This document shows positions 17,748 through 25,852 of a stretch of DNA of 64,000 nt, piece after piece (the first letter of the stretch is position 1; every line of letters starts with the position of its first letter). The stretch is taken from NCBI GenBank assembly GCA_905192745.1, contig CAJJLZ010000011.1, forward strand, positions 11,156-75,155. The letters run 5' to 3'. Under the pieces are notes generated by a model. That model did no database searches. It was not told the origin of the DNA and saw only the letters and a program-made list of their open reading frames with translations. Both the position numbers and the translations under genes were made by a program. Source of the DNA: an uncultured Oscillospiraceae bacterium. Its GTDB lineage: Bacteria; Bacillota; Clostridia; Oscillospirales; Acutalibacteraceae.

Positions 17748-18641
17748 ATGAGCAAGAATACGATCTTTACCGGCGCGGGCGTGGCCATCGTCACCCCGAT
17801 GAACGCGGACGGCAGCGTCAATTACGAGAAGTACCGCGAGCTGGTGGAATGGCAGATTGAAAACGGTACCGACGCCATCATCACCTGCGGTACCACCGGC
17901 GAATCCTCCACGCTGGATCATGAGGAACACACCGAAGTCATGCGTGCGGCGATCGAGCAGGCAAAGGGACGGGTGCCGGTTATCGCGGGCACCGGTTCAA
18001 ACGACACCCGCTACTGCATTGAACTGTCGAAAGAAGCCCGCGCTCTCGGTGCGGACGCGCTTCTTCTGGTCACTCCCTATTACAACAAAACGTCCCAGCG
18101 GGGGCTGATCGCGCATTATTCCGCGATTGCCGACGAATTGAAAATGCCCTGTCTGCTTTACAACGTTCCCTCCCGCACCGGGGTGGACATTAAGCCGGAA
18201 ACCTACGCCGAACTGTCCAAAAATCCCTACATCGTCGCCATCAAGGAGGCCAACAGCAACCTTTCCTCCGCGGCGAAGACCATGGCTCTCTGCGACGGGA
18301 ATATCGACCTGTATTCCGGAAACGACGATCAGATCCTGCCGATTCTGTCCCTCGGCGGCAAGGGCGTGATCTCGGTGCTGTCCAACGTGGTTCCCGGTCC
18401 GACACACGACATCGTCGCCCGTTGGTTCGACGGGGATGTAAAGGGAAGCTGCGCGCTGCAGCTCCAGCTGCTGGATCTCGCTTCCGCGCTCTTCTCGGAC
18501 GTTAATCCGATCCCGGTCAAGGAAGCGATGAACCAGATGGGCATGAACGTCGGGCCCTGCCGTCTGCCGCTGTATGCGATGGATGAAAAGGGCAAAAACG
18601 CGCTGGCCGCCGTTCTTCGCCGTCACGGCCTGATCGCCTGA
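17748..18641 (+). CDS. dapA: 4-hydroxy-tetrahydrodipicolinate synthase
   Basis: Condenses pyruvate with aspartate semialdehyde. 297 residues. GTTGESSTL binds pyruvate, LLVTPYYNKTSQRGL contains the relay Tyr, LYNVPSRTG follows, and the Schiff-base Lys lies in VAIKEANSN. GNDDQILPILSLGGKGVISV completes the barrel. ATG 17748 is preceded by GAAAGGATG. It is the second gene of the lysine operon, 68 bases after asd. Confidence 0.97.
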   Translation: MSKNTIFTGAGVAIVTPMNADGSVNYEKYRELVEWQIENGTDAIITCGTTGESSTLDHEEHTEVMRAAIEQAKGRVPVIAGTGSNDTRYCIELSKEARALGADALLLVTPYYNKTSQRGLIAHYSAIADELKMPCLLYNVPSRTGVDIKPETYAELSKNPYIVAIKEANSNLSSAAKTMALCDGNIDLYSGNDDQILPILSLGGKGVISVLSNVVPGPTHDIVARWFDGDVKGSCALQLQLLDLASALFSDVNPIPVKEAMNQMGMNVGPCRLPLYAMDEKGKNALAAVLRRHGLIA

Positions 18642-18675
18642 CCGGCAGCGAAACCTTTGGGAGGAAGTGTAAGCG

Positions 18676-19443
18676 ATGACCAATAAGGCCAAAATTCTTC
18701 TCAGCGGCTGCAACGGCAAGATGGGCCGGGTAATTACCGCCTGCGCGGCGGAGCGCTGCGACTGTGAAATCGTCGCCGGCTTCGATGTCAACACCGAAAG
18801 CCACGCCGGCTTTCCGGTTTTTGCAAACCCCGCCAACTGCAGCCTTTCAGGGGACGTTGTGATCGACTTTTCCCATCCCAGCGCCCTGACCGGCATCCTC
18901 CGCTATGCGAAGGAACACGGCGTCCCGGCGGTAATCGCCACCACCGGCCTTTCCCCCGAACAGGTGGAGGAGGTCAAGGCGGCGGCGCAGGTCCTGCCGG
19001 TTTTCTACAGCGGTAATATGTCGCTGGGAATCAGCCTGATTACCGAACTCGCGCGGAAAGCGGCGACAGTGCTGGGCAACGATTTCGATGTGGAGATCAT
19101 CGAAAAGCACCACAACCAAAAAATCGACGCGCCCTCCGGCACAGCGCTGATGCTGGCGGACGCGGTTGCCGAAGGGCTGGATTACGAGCCGAAATACGTT
19201 TACGAACGCCATTCGGTGCGTAAAAAACGTGAAAAGACGGAGATCGGTATCTCCTCCATCCGCGGCGGGACGATCGTAGGTGAGCATGAGATTCTTTTCG
19301 CCGGACACGACGAGATGGTTTCCATCTCGCATACGGCAATGTCCAAAGAAATCTTCGCCGTCGGCGCGATCAACGCGGGGCTGTTCCTGCTTGGAAAGGA
19401 GCCGGGTCTGTACTGCATGGCCGATCTGGTACGGGAAGCGTAA
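18676..19443 (+). CDS. dapB: 4-hydroxy-tetrahydrodipicolinate reductase
   Basis: Reduces the DapA product to tetrahydrodipicolinate. 255 residues. The nucleotide-binding start is ILLSGCNGKMGRVI, followed by VIDFSHPSALTGIL, ATTGLSPEQ, the catalytic EKHHNQKIDAPSGTA with His-His and Lys, and SSIRGGTIVGEHEILFAGHDE. Ribosome site GGGAGGAAG. It is the last gene before a long terminator. The later steps (DapL, DapF) are encoded at 58.6-63.8 kb, giving the aminotransferase variant of the lysine pathway. Confidence 0.97.
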   Translation: MTNKAKILLSGCNGKMGRVITACAAERCDCEIVAGFDVNTESHAGFPVFANPANCSLSGDVVIDFSHPSALTGILRYAKEHGVPAVIATTGLSPEQVEEVKAAAQVLPVFYSGNMSLGISLITELARKAATVLGNDFDVEIIEKHHNQKIDAPSGTALMLADAVAEGLDYEPKYVYERHSVRKKREKTEIGISSIRGGTIVGEHEILFAGHDEMVSISHTAMSKEIFAVGAINAGLFLLGKEPGLYCMADLVREA

Positions 19444-19456
19444 ACGAACATAGGAG

Positions 19457-19510
19457 AGTAAACGAACAGAGCGGATTTTTTTGAAAAAAGATCCGCTCTG
19501 TTCGTTTACT
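19457..19510 (+). terminator. Very long terminator hairpin after dapB
   Basis: 20-bp perfect stem, AGTAAACGAACAGAGCGGAT with ATCCGCTCTGTTCGTTTACT. The inner T6/A6 bases extend the pairing. Confidence 0.85.
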
Positions 19511-19542
19511 TTGTATCTGTACAAGCCATTTTCAGGTTTATG

Positions 19543-19571
19543 TTGACATGATTTTGCAATAGTTATATCAT
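19543..19571 (+). promoter_or_regulatory. Promoter for the phosphotransferase-family gene
   Basis: TTGACA 19543-19548, 17 bases, TATCAT 19566-19571. Confidence 0.7.
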
Positions 19572-19677
19572 ATTGGCAAACAAATTACACAAAGCAAGAG
19601 CTTTGAAATTGTCTTTTTCATTAAAGTCGGAAGGTTCCGCGAAATTCACAGAAAACGGCAGAGAGGAGAAAACGCCA

Positions 19678-20619
19678 ATGAACAGAATAAACGATTTTAT
19701 CACTGTTGATAAAAAAGAGATTTCCATGCTTTTCGCCGCGTTTGACCGCACGCTTTCTGTACTTGATTTTTTATTAATGAAGGACAGCATGAGCAATACA
19801 GGCTATATGGTCACAACAACCTCGGGCAAATATCTTTTGAAGTTGTATTCCAACACGACCGATGAAATCGAAACTGCCGTATACAAATATCTGGAAGACA
19901 AAATCAACGTGCCGAAACTATACTATTATGATGGCGGCAAGCAACGCTTCCCGTTCGCTTACACTATTACGGAATTTCTTGATGGTGTGACCTTCATACA
20001 ATATCTGCGGACAAATCTGAAATATCCTCCGGAAATGTCCTGTGAAATCGGCAGAACGTGCGCGGCGATACACAAAAGAAAATATGCGCACGACGCCTTA
20101 TTGAACAAAAATCTGAACATATCGAATATCCTTCCGATAACACATGAAAAAATAATGCGTCTGATAAAAGCGAAACCTGCGGAATATCTTAAACCGGAAA
20201 CGGTTGAAATGCTGTACGAATTTATAAGGGAAAATCCGGAGCCGTTCGACAGGATAGAAGCCGAAAGCGTCTTGTGTCATGGTGATTTCGGATACAACAA
20301 TATTCTGGTTTCCGGCGGAAAGATATATTTTATTGATTTTGAGTTTGCGTATTCCGGCAGTATATATAATGACCTGGGGCGTTTTTTCAGAAGAAAAGGC
20401 GACGATGTACAGGCCCTGGTCGACAGTCATATTCTGGATGCCTTTGCACAGGGGTATAACTCCGTTTCGTCGTCTCCATTACCTTCCGACTGGCTCAGAC
20501 TTGCGCATTTGTGCGATATAAATTCCATGCTTTGCTTGCTGACATACGACAATGTTCCGGAGAAATGGGTAGAAGATATTGAATACGATATTTTAAGTGC
20601 CATTAAGAATGATACATAA
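19678..20619 (+). CDS. Aminoglycoside phosphotransferase-family (APH/choline-kinase fold) kinase
   Basis: 313 residues from ATG 19678 after GAGAGGAG; the upstream open frame to 19573 lacks a ribosome site. Kinase-like features are the N-lobe strand GYMVTTTSGKYLLKLYS with the ATP-binding Lys, the catalytic loop VLCHGDFGYNNILV, and the metal-binding FIDFEFAYSGSIYNDLGRFF. This family phosphorylates small hydroxylated compounds (aminoglycosides, homoserine, choline, sugars). The sequence does not tell which, and no resistance claim is justified. It is a single-gene unit between terminators and more AT-rich than its neighbours, so possibly acquired. Confidence 0.8.
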   Translation: MNRINDFITVDKKEISMLFAAFDRTLSVLDFLLMKDSMSNTGYMVTTTSGKYLLKLYSNTTDEIETAVYKYLEDKINVPKLYYYDGGKQRFPFAYTITEFLDGVTFIQYLRTNLKYPPEMSCEIGRTCAAIHKRKYAHDALLNKNLNISNILPITHEKIMRLIKAKPAEYLKPETVEMLYEFIRENPEPFDRIEAESVLCHGDFGYNNILVSGGKIYFIDFEFAYSGSIYNDLGRFFRRKGDDVQALVDSHILDAFAQGYNSVSSSPLPSDWLRLAHLCDINSMLCLLTYDNVPEKWVEDIEYDILSAIKNDT

Positions 20620-20646
20620 AAAAACAGTCTGTAATAGCCACAATAC

Positions 20647-20690
20647 AAAAAGGAACTGCCAAGGCATCATGCTTTGGCAGTTCCTTTTTT
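20647..20690. terminator. Bidirectional terminator between kinase and ydbC-like gene
   Basis: AAAAAGGAACTGCCAA pairs with TTGGCAGTTCCTTTTT around GGCATCATGCT. Runs on both sides serve the converging genes. Confidence 0.85.
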
Positions 20691-20910
20691 ACAGGTCAAT
20701 CTCGTTCAGCAGATCCCGCAGGAGGATGATCTCATCCCCCGACATGGTCACGCCCTTGCCCATTTTGGTATGCTCCGGCGCCCATTCGCGAATATCGTAT
20801 TTCGGCTCCCGGTCGTTCCAGCTGACCAGATTCAGCTCCTTCGTCCAGCCGGAGGGCGACTGGGACAGCACGCCCAAACTCTTCACAATTTCGTATTTCA
20901 GTTCCGCCAT
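20689..20910 (-). CDS. YdbC/PC4-type single-stranded-DNA-binding protein
   Basis: 73 residues from ATG 20910, with AAAGGAG upstream; the frame is open further but without signal. The sequence MAELKYEIVKSLGVLSQSPS...WTKELNLVSWNDREPKYDIREW...KMGKGVTMSGDEIILLRDLL matches the YdbC family, which has the fold of the eukaryotic coactivator PC4 and binds single-stranded nucleic acid. The role in the cell is not established from the sequence. It is last in the minus-strand run divIVA-like, fumarase-beta, ydbC. Confidence 0.85.
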   Translation of the reverse strand: MAELKYEIVKSLGVLSQSPSGWTKELNLVSWNDREPKYDIREWAPEHTKMGKGVTMSGDEIILLRDLLNEIDL

Positions 20911-20973
20911 GGGATGCACTCCTTTTGAAAAATATGATTCGTTGATTATCCATTCTATATGCCCGCCGATCAC

Positions 20974-21510
20974 TCAGCGTGCAAATAAACTGCCGCCATG
21001 GCAGTCAATGGCCACAATTAAGGGAAAATCCCGGATCTCCAGCCGCTTGACGGCCTCGCATCCCAGATCTTCAAAAGCGATGACCTCGCAGGAAACGACG
21101 CTCTTCGCCGCCAGCGCGCCGGCTCCGCCGACCGCACAGAGATAGACCGCCTTGTTCCGCCGGATTGCCTCCGCCACTTCCGGGGTTCGTTCCCCCTTCC
21201 CGATGGTAGCGGCCATCCCCCGGTCGTACAGCTCCGGCGCGTACACATCCATCCGGCCGGAGGTCGTCGGGCCGCAGGCGCCGATCGGCAGCCCATCAGG
21301 CGCCGGGGTTGCGCCGGAATAATAAATCACCGCGTTCTCGATCGGATACGGCAGCGGCCCGCCCTCGCGCAGGAGGGAAAAAATTCGTTTGTGGGCCGCG
21401 TCCCGGGAGGTGTACACCGTGCCGGAAAGCAGTATCCGATCTCCGGCGTGCAGTTCTCCCGCGCGGGCCTTCAGTTGGTTCGTATGGATCGCTATGGTAC
21501 CCGTAATCAT
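20974..21510 (-). CDS. Class I fumarase / tartrate dehydratase beta-type subunit
   Basis: 178 residues matching the C-terminal (beta) domain of iron-sulfur fumarate hydratases: GDRILLSGTVYTSRDAAHKRI, YYSGATPAP, GPTTSGRMDVYAPELYDRG, TIGKG, AVYLCAVGGAGALAAKSV. The beta subunit supplies substrate-binding residues. The alpha subunit, which holds the 4Fe-4S cluster, is normally adjacent, but here the upstream gene is a DivIVA-like protein and no alpha gene is in the window. It must be encoded elsewhere, or this copy works alone or is orphaned. Start ATG 21510 is 6 bases after the preceding gene's stop. Confidence 0.9.
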   Translation of the reverse strand: MITGTIAIHTNQLKARAGELHAGDRILLSGTVYTSRDAAHKRIFSLLREGGPLPYPIENAVIYYSGATPAPDGLPIGACGPTTSGRMDVYAPELYDRGMAATIGKGERTPEVAEAIRRNKAVYLCAVGGAGALAAKSVVSCEVIAFEDLGCEAVKRLEIRDFPLIVAIDCHGGSLFAR

Positions 21511-21516
21511 CGCTCC

Positions 21517-22392
21517 TTATTCATCCGTAGGCTCCGCGTTCGGTGCTTCGGCGGCGGATTCTTCCAGCTTCTGGACCAGCTCGTCCAGACGGAGACCGGC
21601 CGTCGTCCCCTGATCCGCCAGCTCCTGCCGCGCCTTATCGGTCTGTGCGCGGGCTTCGCCCAACCGGGAAGAGAGAGAACCGACGACCCCTTCCACCGCG
21701 TTCAGGCAGGCGTCGCTGCGCTGATAGGCGGTTTCCAGGAAGCGCTGGCCCATGGTGTGCAGCTCCATAACAAAGGAGCCGACGTCGCCCGCCAGCGCCT
21801 CATACCGCCGGTTGCTTTCCAACAGGGCGATCCGCTGCTTCTCCGTTTCTTCCAGCTGATCGGCCAGTTCATGCAGACCGGCGACCAGTTCCGCCTTTTC
21901 TTTCTGCCAGGAAGCGCGTTCCCGCTCCCCGGCTTCCTCCCGCTGCTGTTCGGCTTCGCAGCGGGCGGCCCATTCCTGCTCCTGCCGGCGGAGTCCCGCC
22001 AGCTCTTCCTCCAGCGAAGCGACCGAATCCAGCCGCCGCCGCATTTCCTCCAGCCGGGCGGTCAGTTCGGTCTTTTCCATCCGCAGGATCTCGGCTTCCT
22101 CGGACAGGCGTCGGCAGTCGTCCTCCTGTCGGTTGATTTTTTCCATCTCCGCGCGAAGCGTCTCGTTCTCCCGGCGGAGGGATTCCGTCTCTTCCAGAGA
22201 CCGGTCGGTTTGCTCCTTTAATTCCGTCACATAGGTCTCCTGCGCGGTCACAGCCTGGCGTAGACGGCCGATTTCCAGATCGCGCCCGCGCAGCTCTTCA
22301 TCATGACGGGACTGCATGGTATCGATATAGGAAAGCACATCCGCCTTGTGAAACCCGCTGATACTGATCCGAAAGGACCCTTCCTCTGCCAT
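21517..22392 (-). CDS. DivIVA-like coiled-coil protein
   Basis: 291 residues. The N-terminus FRISISGFHKADVLSYIDTM resembles the membrane-curvature-binding DivIVA/GpsB head. From about residue 30 to 270 it is a long heptad-rich Glu/Arg/Leu coiled coil (LKEQTDRSLEETESLRREN and similar). Such proteins scaffold septal or polar complexes. It is longer than GpsB and not next to the usual ylm cluster, so the role is uncertain. It is first gene of a minus-strand operon with promoter 22415-22443. Confidence 0.75.
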   Translation of the reverse strand: MAEEGSFRISISGFHKADVLSYIDTMQSRHDEELRGRDLEIGRLRQAVTAQETYVTELKEQTDRSLEETESLRRENETLRAEMEKINRQEDDCRRLSEEAEILRMEKTELTARLEEMRRRLDSVASLEEELAGLRRQEQEWAARCEAEQQREEAGERERASWQKEKAELVAGLHELADQLEETEKQRIALLESNRRYEALAGDVGSFVMELHTMGQRFLETAYQRSDACLNAVEGVVGSLSSRLGEARAQTDKARQELADQGTTAGLRLDELVQKLEESAAEAPNAEPTDE

Positions 22393-22414
22393 GGTTATCC
22401 CCCCTGAAGTATAA

Positions 22415-22443
22415 AGTATACCATGTCAAAACAAAAAACTCAA
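22415..22443 (-). promoter_or_regulatory. Promoter for divIVA-like operon
   Basis: On the minus strand TTGAGT (22443-22438), 17 bases, TATACT (22420-22415), followed shortly by GGGGGG and ATG 22392. Confidence 0.65.
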
Positions 22444-22581
22444 CCGTTATCCGCCCGACTTTTCACAGCGGTCGGCTGACGGACCGCCTCTTCCCTTGCA
22501 GTGTAACCCCTTTTCCGCCCTTCTGTCAATCCCCTTCTCCTTATTCGCGTTTTTCCACCGGCAAATACTTGGGCGGAGGTG

Positions 22582-22610
22582 TTGTTCCCCCGACTAGGGT
22601 GTGCTACAAT
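22582..22610 (+). promoter_or_regulatory. Promoter for cobT-cobS-cobC
   Basis: TTGTTC 22582-22587, 17 bases, extended -10 TGCTACAAT ending at 22610. No cobalamin riboswitch consensus is present in the leader. Confidence 0.7.
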
Positions 22611-22660
22611 AATACAATAAAGGGAAAAGACGGCGAAGTTCCGCCCATGGAGGAAAACAG

Positions 22661-23686
22661 ATGCTGGAAGCTACTCTTCACCATATCCGGCCCGCTGAAG
22701 AAGCGGCGATGGTCCTTGCCGGACGGCGGCTGGATTCCCTGGCCAAACTGCCCGGCAGTCTCGGCGAACTGGAGACCGCGGTGATCCGGCTGGCAGGCTT
22801 TCAACGGACCGACCGGCCGGAAATCGCGCGTAAAACCGCGGTGGTTTTCTGCGCGGACAACGGGGTGACGGCGGAGGGCGTCACCCCCTCCGATCAGCGG
22901 ATTACGGCGGCACAGGCCGTGAATTTCGCGCGGGGCGGAGGCGTCGTCAACGCGTTTGCCCGCCGGCTCCCGGCCGACGTTCTGGTGATCGACGTCGGCA
23001 TTGCCACCGCGTATGACGAACCGGCGGTTCTTCGCCGCACGATTCGCGCGGGGACAGGGAACATCGCCCGTGGCCCGGCCATGAGCCGGGAGGAATGCCT
23101 CCGGGCCGTGGAAACCGGCATCCATACCGCGGAAGAGCTGTCCCGTTCCGGCGTCCGCCTCGCCGTCGCGGGGGAAATGGGGATCGGTAACACCACCACC
23201 GCCAGCGCGGTATCCGCCGTTCTTCTGGGGTGTTCGCCCGAAGAGGTGACCGGCCGGGGCGCGGGCGGCGAAAGCGGCGTCTCCCATAAAGCGATGATCG
23301 TCCGCCGGGCGCTGGAAATCAACCGGCCCGATCCGGCCGACCCTCTCGACATTCTGCAGAAGGTAGGCGGGCTGGATATCGCCGCCATGTGCGGCCTGTA
23401 TCTCGGCGGGGCGGCCCACGGCATGGCGGTGATGATCGACGGGCTGATTTCCTCGGCCGCCGCTCTGTGCGCCGTCCGCCTGGCCCCTCACTGCGTCCAC
23501 GCACTCTTCCCCTCCCACTGTACGGCGGAAACCGCCGGAAAATGGCTGCTGGAGGCACTGGGGCTCCGCCCCCTGATTACGGCGGGTCTCTGTCTCGGCG
23601 AAGGGACGGGCGGCCTGCTGGGAGCCGGTTTGCTGGACAGCGCGCTGGCCGCGTATTACGAAACGGCCGCTCTGGACAGCCTGTAA
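22661..23686 (+). CDS. cobT: Nicotinate-nucleotide:dimethylbenzimidazole phosphoribosyltransferase
   Basis: Makes alpha-ribazole phosphate for the lower ligand of cobalamin. 341 residues with the family signatures LDSLAKLPGSLGELE, VVFCADNGVTAEGVTPSDQR, GIATAYD, AGEMGIGNTTTASAV, VTGRGAGGESG and the C-terminal Glu region LCLGEGTGGL. Ribosome site GGAGGAAAACAG before ATG 22661. Together with cobS and cobC it forms a nucleotide-loop assembly operon. Confidence 0.97.
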   Translation: MLEATLHHIRPAEEAAMVLAGRRLDSLAKLPGSLGELETAVIRLAGFQRTDRPEIARKTAVVFCADNGVTAEGVTPSDQRITAAQAVNFARGGGVVNAFARRLPADVLVIDVGIATAYDEPAVLRRTIRAGTGNIARGPAMSREECLRAVETGIHTAEELSRSGVRLAVAGEMGIGNTTTASAVSAVLLGCSPEEVTGRGAGGESGVSHKAMIVRRALEINRPDPADPLDILQKVGGLDIAAMCGLYLGGAAHGMAVMIDGLISSAAALCAVRLAPHCVHALFPSHCTAETAGKWLLEALGLRPLITAGLCLGEGTGGLLGAGLLDSALAAYYETAALDSL

Positions 23687-23728
23687 CCGGCGCCGCACGG
23701 CATATCTTTGAAAAGGGTGGATGTTCCT

Positions 23729-24520
23729 ATGAAAAAATGGGGAGAGTCCCTGCTTATCGCCCTGTCCATGTATTCCGCCATCCCCATGCCGCGGGTGGAC
23801 TGGAAGGAGGACAATATGCGCTGGTCCCTCGGCTGTCTGCCGGTGGTGGGGATCGTGACGGGCGCGCTTCTTTACGGCTGGGCGCGGCTGGCGCTGTTTT
23901 GGGGCGCCAGTCCCCTCTTTTTTGCGGCGGTCGCCGTCCTGCTTCCCCTTCTGATTTCGGGGGGACTGCATATGGACGGCTTTCTGGATGCGACCGACGC
24001 CGTCTTTTCCCGGCGGGACCGGGAGAAAAAGCTGCAGATTATGAAGGATCCCCACTGCGGTCCCTTTGCCGTCCTCTGCTGTGCGGGACTGCTGCTGCTG
24101 GAAACCGGCGCGTGGGTTCAGTTGTATCTCACCCCGGCGCTTCTTCCGGCCGCCTGCACGGTTTATATTCTGTCCCGCAGCCTGACCGTGGCGGCGGGCA
24201 GCCGTTTTCCCTATACGCCGAGCAGTACGCTGGGCGTGCTTTTTGCCGACCGGGCCGCCGCCGGGGTCCGGATTCTGGGGACGGCGGAGGTTCTGGTCAG
24301 CGCTCTTCTGCTGTCCGGCGCCGGTTTCCTCGGCGGACGGATTCCGGGGCTTCTGGCGGCCGTCGCCGCGCTGGCCGGCGCGGTAGGTGTGTTTGCCTGG
24401 TATCGACGAATGACGCGGCGGGAATTCGGCGGGATCACCGGCGATCTTCTGGGATATCTGGTTGAACTTTCTCAGTTAACGCTGCTTTTCCTGCTGGCGT
24501 TCGGCAGCTTATTCCTTTAG
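23729..24520 (+). CDS. cobS: Adenosylcobinamide-GDP ribazoletransferase
   Basis: An integral membrane enzyme joining adenosylcobinamide-GDP and alpha-ribazole (phosphate). 263 residues from ATG 23729 after AAAGGGTGG; the frame also opens at 23708. FSMYSAIPMP-type N-terminus (ALSMYSAIPMPRVDW), GGLHMDGFLDATDAVFSRRDREKKLQIMKDPHCGPFAV with the Asp-rich metal site, SRSLTVAA, and TRREFGGITGDLLGYLVEL. Five or six hydrophobic segments are visible. It lies 42 bases after cobT. Confidence 0.96.
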   Translation: MKKWGESLLIALSMYSAIPMPRVDWKEDNMRWSLGCLPVVGIVTGALLYGWARLALFWGASPLFFAAVAVLLPLLISGGLHMDGFLDATDAVFSRRDREKKLQIMKDPHCGPFAVLCCAGLLLLETGAWVQLYLTPALLPAACTVYILSRSLTVAAGSRFPYTPSSTLGVLFADRAAAGVRILGTAEVLVSALLLSGAGFLGGRIPGLLAAVAALAGAVGVFAWYRRMTRREFGGITGDLLGYLVELSQLTLLFLLAFGSLFL

Positions 24521-24545
24521 GATTTTGCAGAAAGAAGGCCCCTTT

Positions 24546-25157
24546 ATGAAACTGGAACTGATTCTTATCCGCCACGGGGCTACCGCGGGGAACGCGGAGC
24601 GGCGGTACACCGGCCAGACCCTCAATCAGCCGCTGAGCGAGCGCGGAAAAAAGGAACTGTCCGACCGGAAGGCCCGCGGACTGTATCCCCGGGCGGACGC
24701 CCTGTATGCCAGTCCTCTTGGCCGCTGTATGGAAACGGCCCGTCTGCTTTATCCCATGCTGGTGCCGGTTTCTCTCCCCTCGCTTGCCGAGCTGGATTTC
24801 GGCAGCTTCGAAGGAAAAACCTACGAACAGCTCAAAGACAATCCCGCCTATCGCAAATGGATTGATACAGCCGGAAAAACCGCGCCTCCCGGAGGGGAAA
24901 GCGGGGCGGAATTCTCTCAGCGCCTGCTGGGGGCAATGCGGCAGATCGCTGACGACGCGGTGAACCGGAACCTCCGCTGTGCGGCGGCGGTTACCCACGG
25001 CGGCTGCATTATGACGCTGTTGACAACGCTCCATCCGCTGGCTGAAAGCAGGGCGGGCGGCATGGATATGTATGACTTTCAGGCGCCGAACGGCGGCGGT
25101 TATCGGATGGAGATGGATACGGAAACACTGCGTTTGGATCAAATACGGTCGTTATGA
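24546..25157 (+). CDS. cobC: Histidine phosphatase, probable alpha-ribazole phosphatase
   Basis: 203 residues from ATG 24546 (AGAAGG upstream). LILIRHGATAGNAERRYTGQ is the phosphohistidine RHG motif; YASPLGRCMETARLL, LDFGSFEGKTYEQL and AVTHGGCIMTLL complete the active site. The sequence alone says phosphoglycerate-mutase superfamily; the alpha-ribazole-phosphate assignment comes from lying directly behind cobT-cobS. Confidence 0.85.
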   Translation: MKLELILIRHGATAGNAERRYTGQTLNQPLSERGKKELSDRKARGLYPRADALYASPLGRCMETARLLYPMLVPVSLPSLAELDFGSFEGKTYEQLKDNPAYRKWIDTAGKTAPPGGESGAEFSQRLLGAMRQIADDAVNRNLRCAAAVTHGGCIMTLLTTLHPLAESRAGGMDMYDFQAPNGGGYRMEMDTETLRLDQIRSL

Positions 25158-25189
25158 ATCCCTGTCCGCGGCGTTGTAAAGCTGATGTA

Positions 25190-25218
25190 TTGTCAAAAAA
25201 CGTTCCATATGTTATACT
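25190..25218 (+). promoter_or_regulatory. Promoter for siroheme synthase gene
   Basis: TTGTCA 25190-25195, 17 bases, TATACT 25213-25218. Confidence 0.7.
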
Positions 25219-25284
25219 GCTTATAGATGCTGCGATTTTGGTCGTTTTTATGCCGGGGTTCCGGCAAATTCAGGAGGTGATGTC

Positions 25285-25767
25285 ATGGCCCCCGGCTTTC
25301 CGCTGTATATAGATCTGAACGGAAACAATTGCACCGTATTTGGCGGAGGACGTACCGCCGCCTCGCGAGTGGCTACTCTGCTGGATTTCGGTGCCAAGGT
25401 CACGGTTATCAGCCCCGTGCTGTGCGACGAGCTGCGCCGATTGGACGAGGAAAACCGGATTCGCTACATTCCCCGCCGTTATTACCGGGGGGATTGCAAT
25501 TCCAGCTATCTCTGTGTGGCGGCCACCGACAACGAGGCGGTAAACATCGCCATTTCCGACGAATGCAAAGCCAAGGCCATTGCGGTAAACGTCACCTCCC
25601 CCGCCGCTTTCGGCACCTTCCGCTTTCCGGCGGTCGTTATGGAAAAGGACGTGACGGTCTCCATTATCGGCGGCGCGGACGAGGCGATGCTGGATCGTAT
25701 CCGGGCGGAAATCGCCCGGCAGATGCCGGAGGTATACGAAAAGGCGGCGGCTCCGGAGACGGAATGA
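25285..25767 (+). CDS. Precorrin-2 dehydrogenase / sirohydrochlorin ferrochelatase (short form)
   Basis: 160 residues of the CysG N-terminal/Met8p type: PLYIDLNGNNCTVFGGGRTAASRVATLLDFGAKVTVISP is the NAD-binding Rossmann start, CVAATDNEAVN follows, and NVTSPAAFGTFRFPAVVMEKDVTVSI with IGGADEAMLDRIRAEIA is typical. It oxidises precorrin-2 to sirohydrochlorin and may insert Fe or Co. The dimerisation tail is short. AGGAGG precedes ATG 25285. Its neighbourhood with cob genes fits tetrapyrrole synthesis. Confidence 0.92.
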   Translation: MAPGFPLYIDLNGNNCTVFGGGRTAASRVATLLDFGAKVTVISPVLCDELRRLDEENRIRYIPRRYYRGDCNSSYLCVAATDNEAVNIAISDECKAKAIAVNVTSPAAFGTFRFPAVVMEKDVTVSIIGGADEAMLDRIRAEIARQMPEVYEKAAAPETE

Positions 25768-25792
25768 AGACGGGATAAAGAAATCAAACAAA

Positions 25793-25832
25793 AAAACGGC
25801 GGTCCGGATGCGATAAACCGGACTGCCGTTTT
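25793..25832. terminator. Bidirectional terminator
   Basis: AAAACGGCGGTCCGG (25793-25807) with CCGGACTGCCGTTTT (25818-25832), one G-T pair. It serves the converging siroheme and ABC exporter genes. Confidence 0.85.
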
Positions 25833-25852
25833 CCTGTTTTTGCGCGGTGCGG

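Noticed and set aside
19678..20619. Calling the APH-family kinase an aminoglycoside resistance gene
   Set aside because: The fold motifs are shared by many small-molecule kinases; nothing in sequence or neighbours indicates antibiotic substrates.
22393..22660. A cobalamin riboswitch before cobT
   Set aside because: No B12-box (GCCACTG-like) or long conserved aptamer in the 270-base leader; only a promoter is evident.
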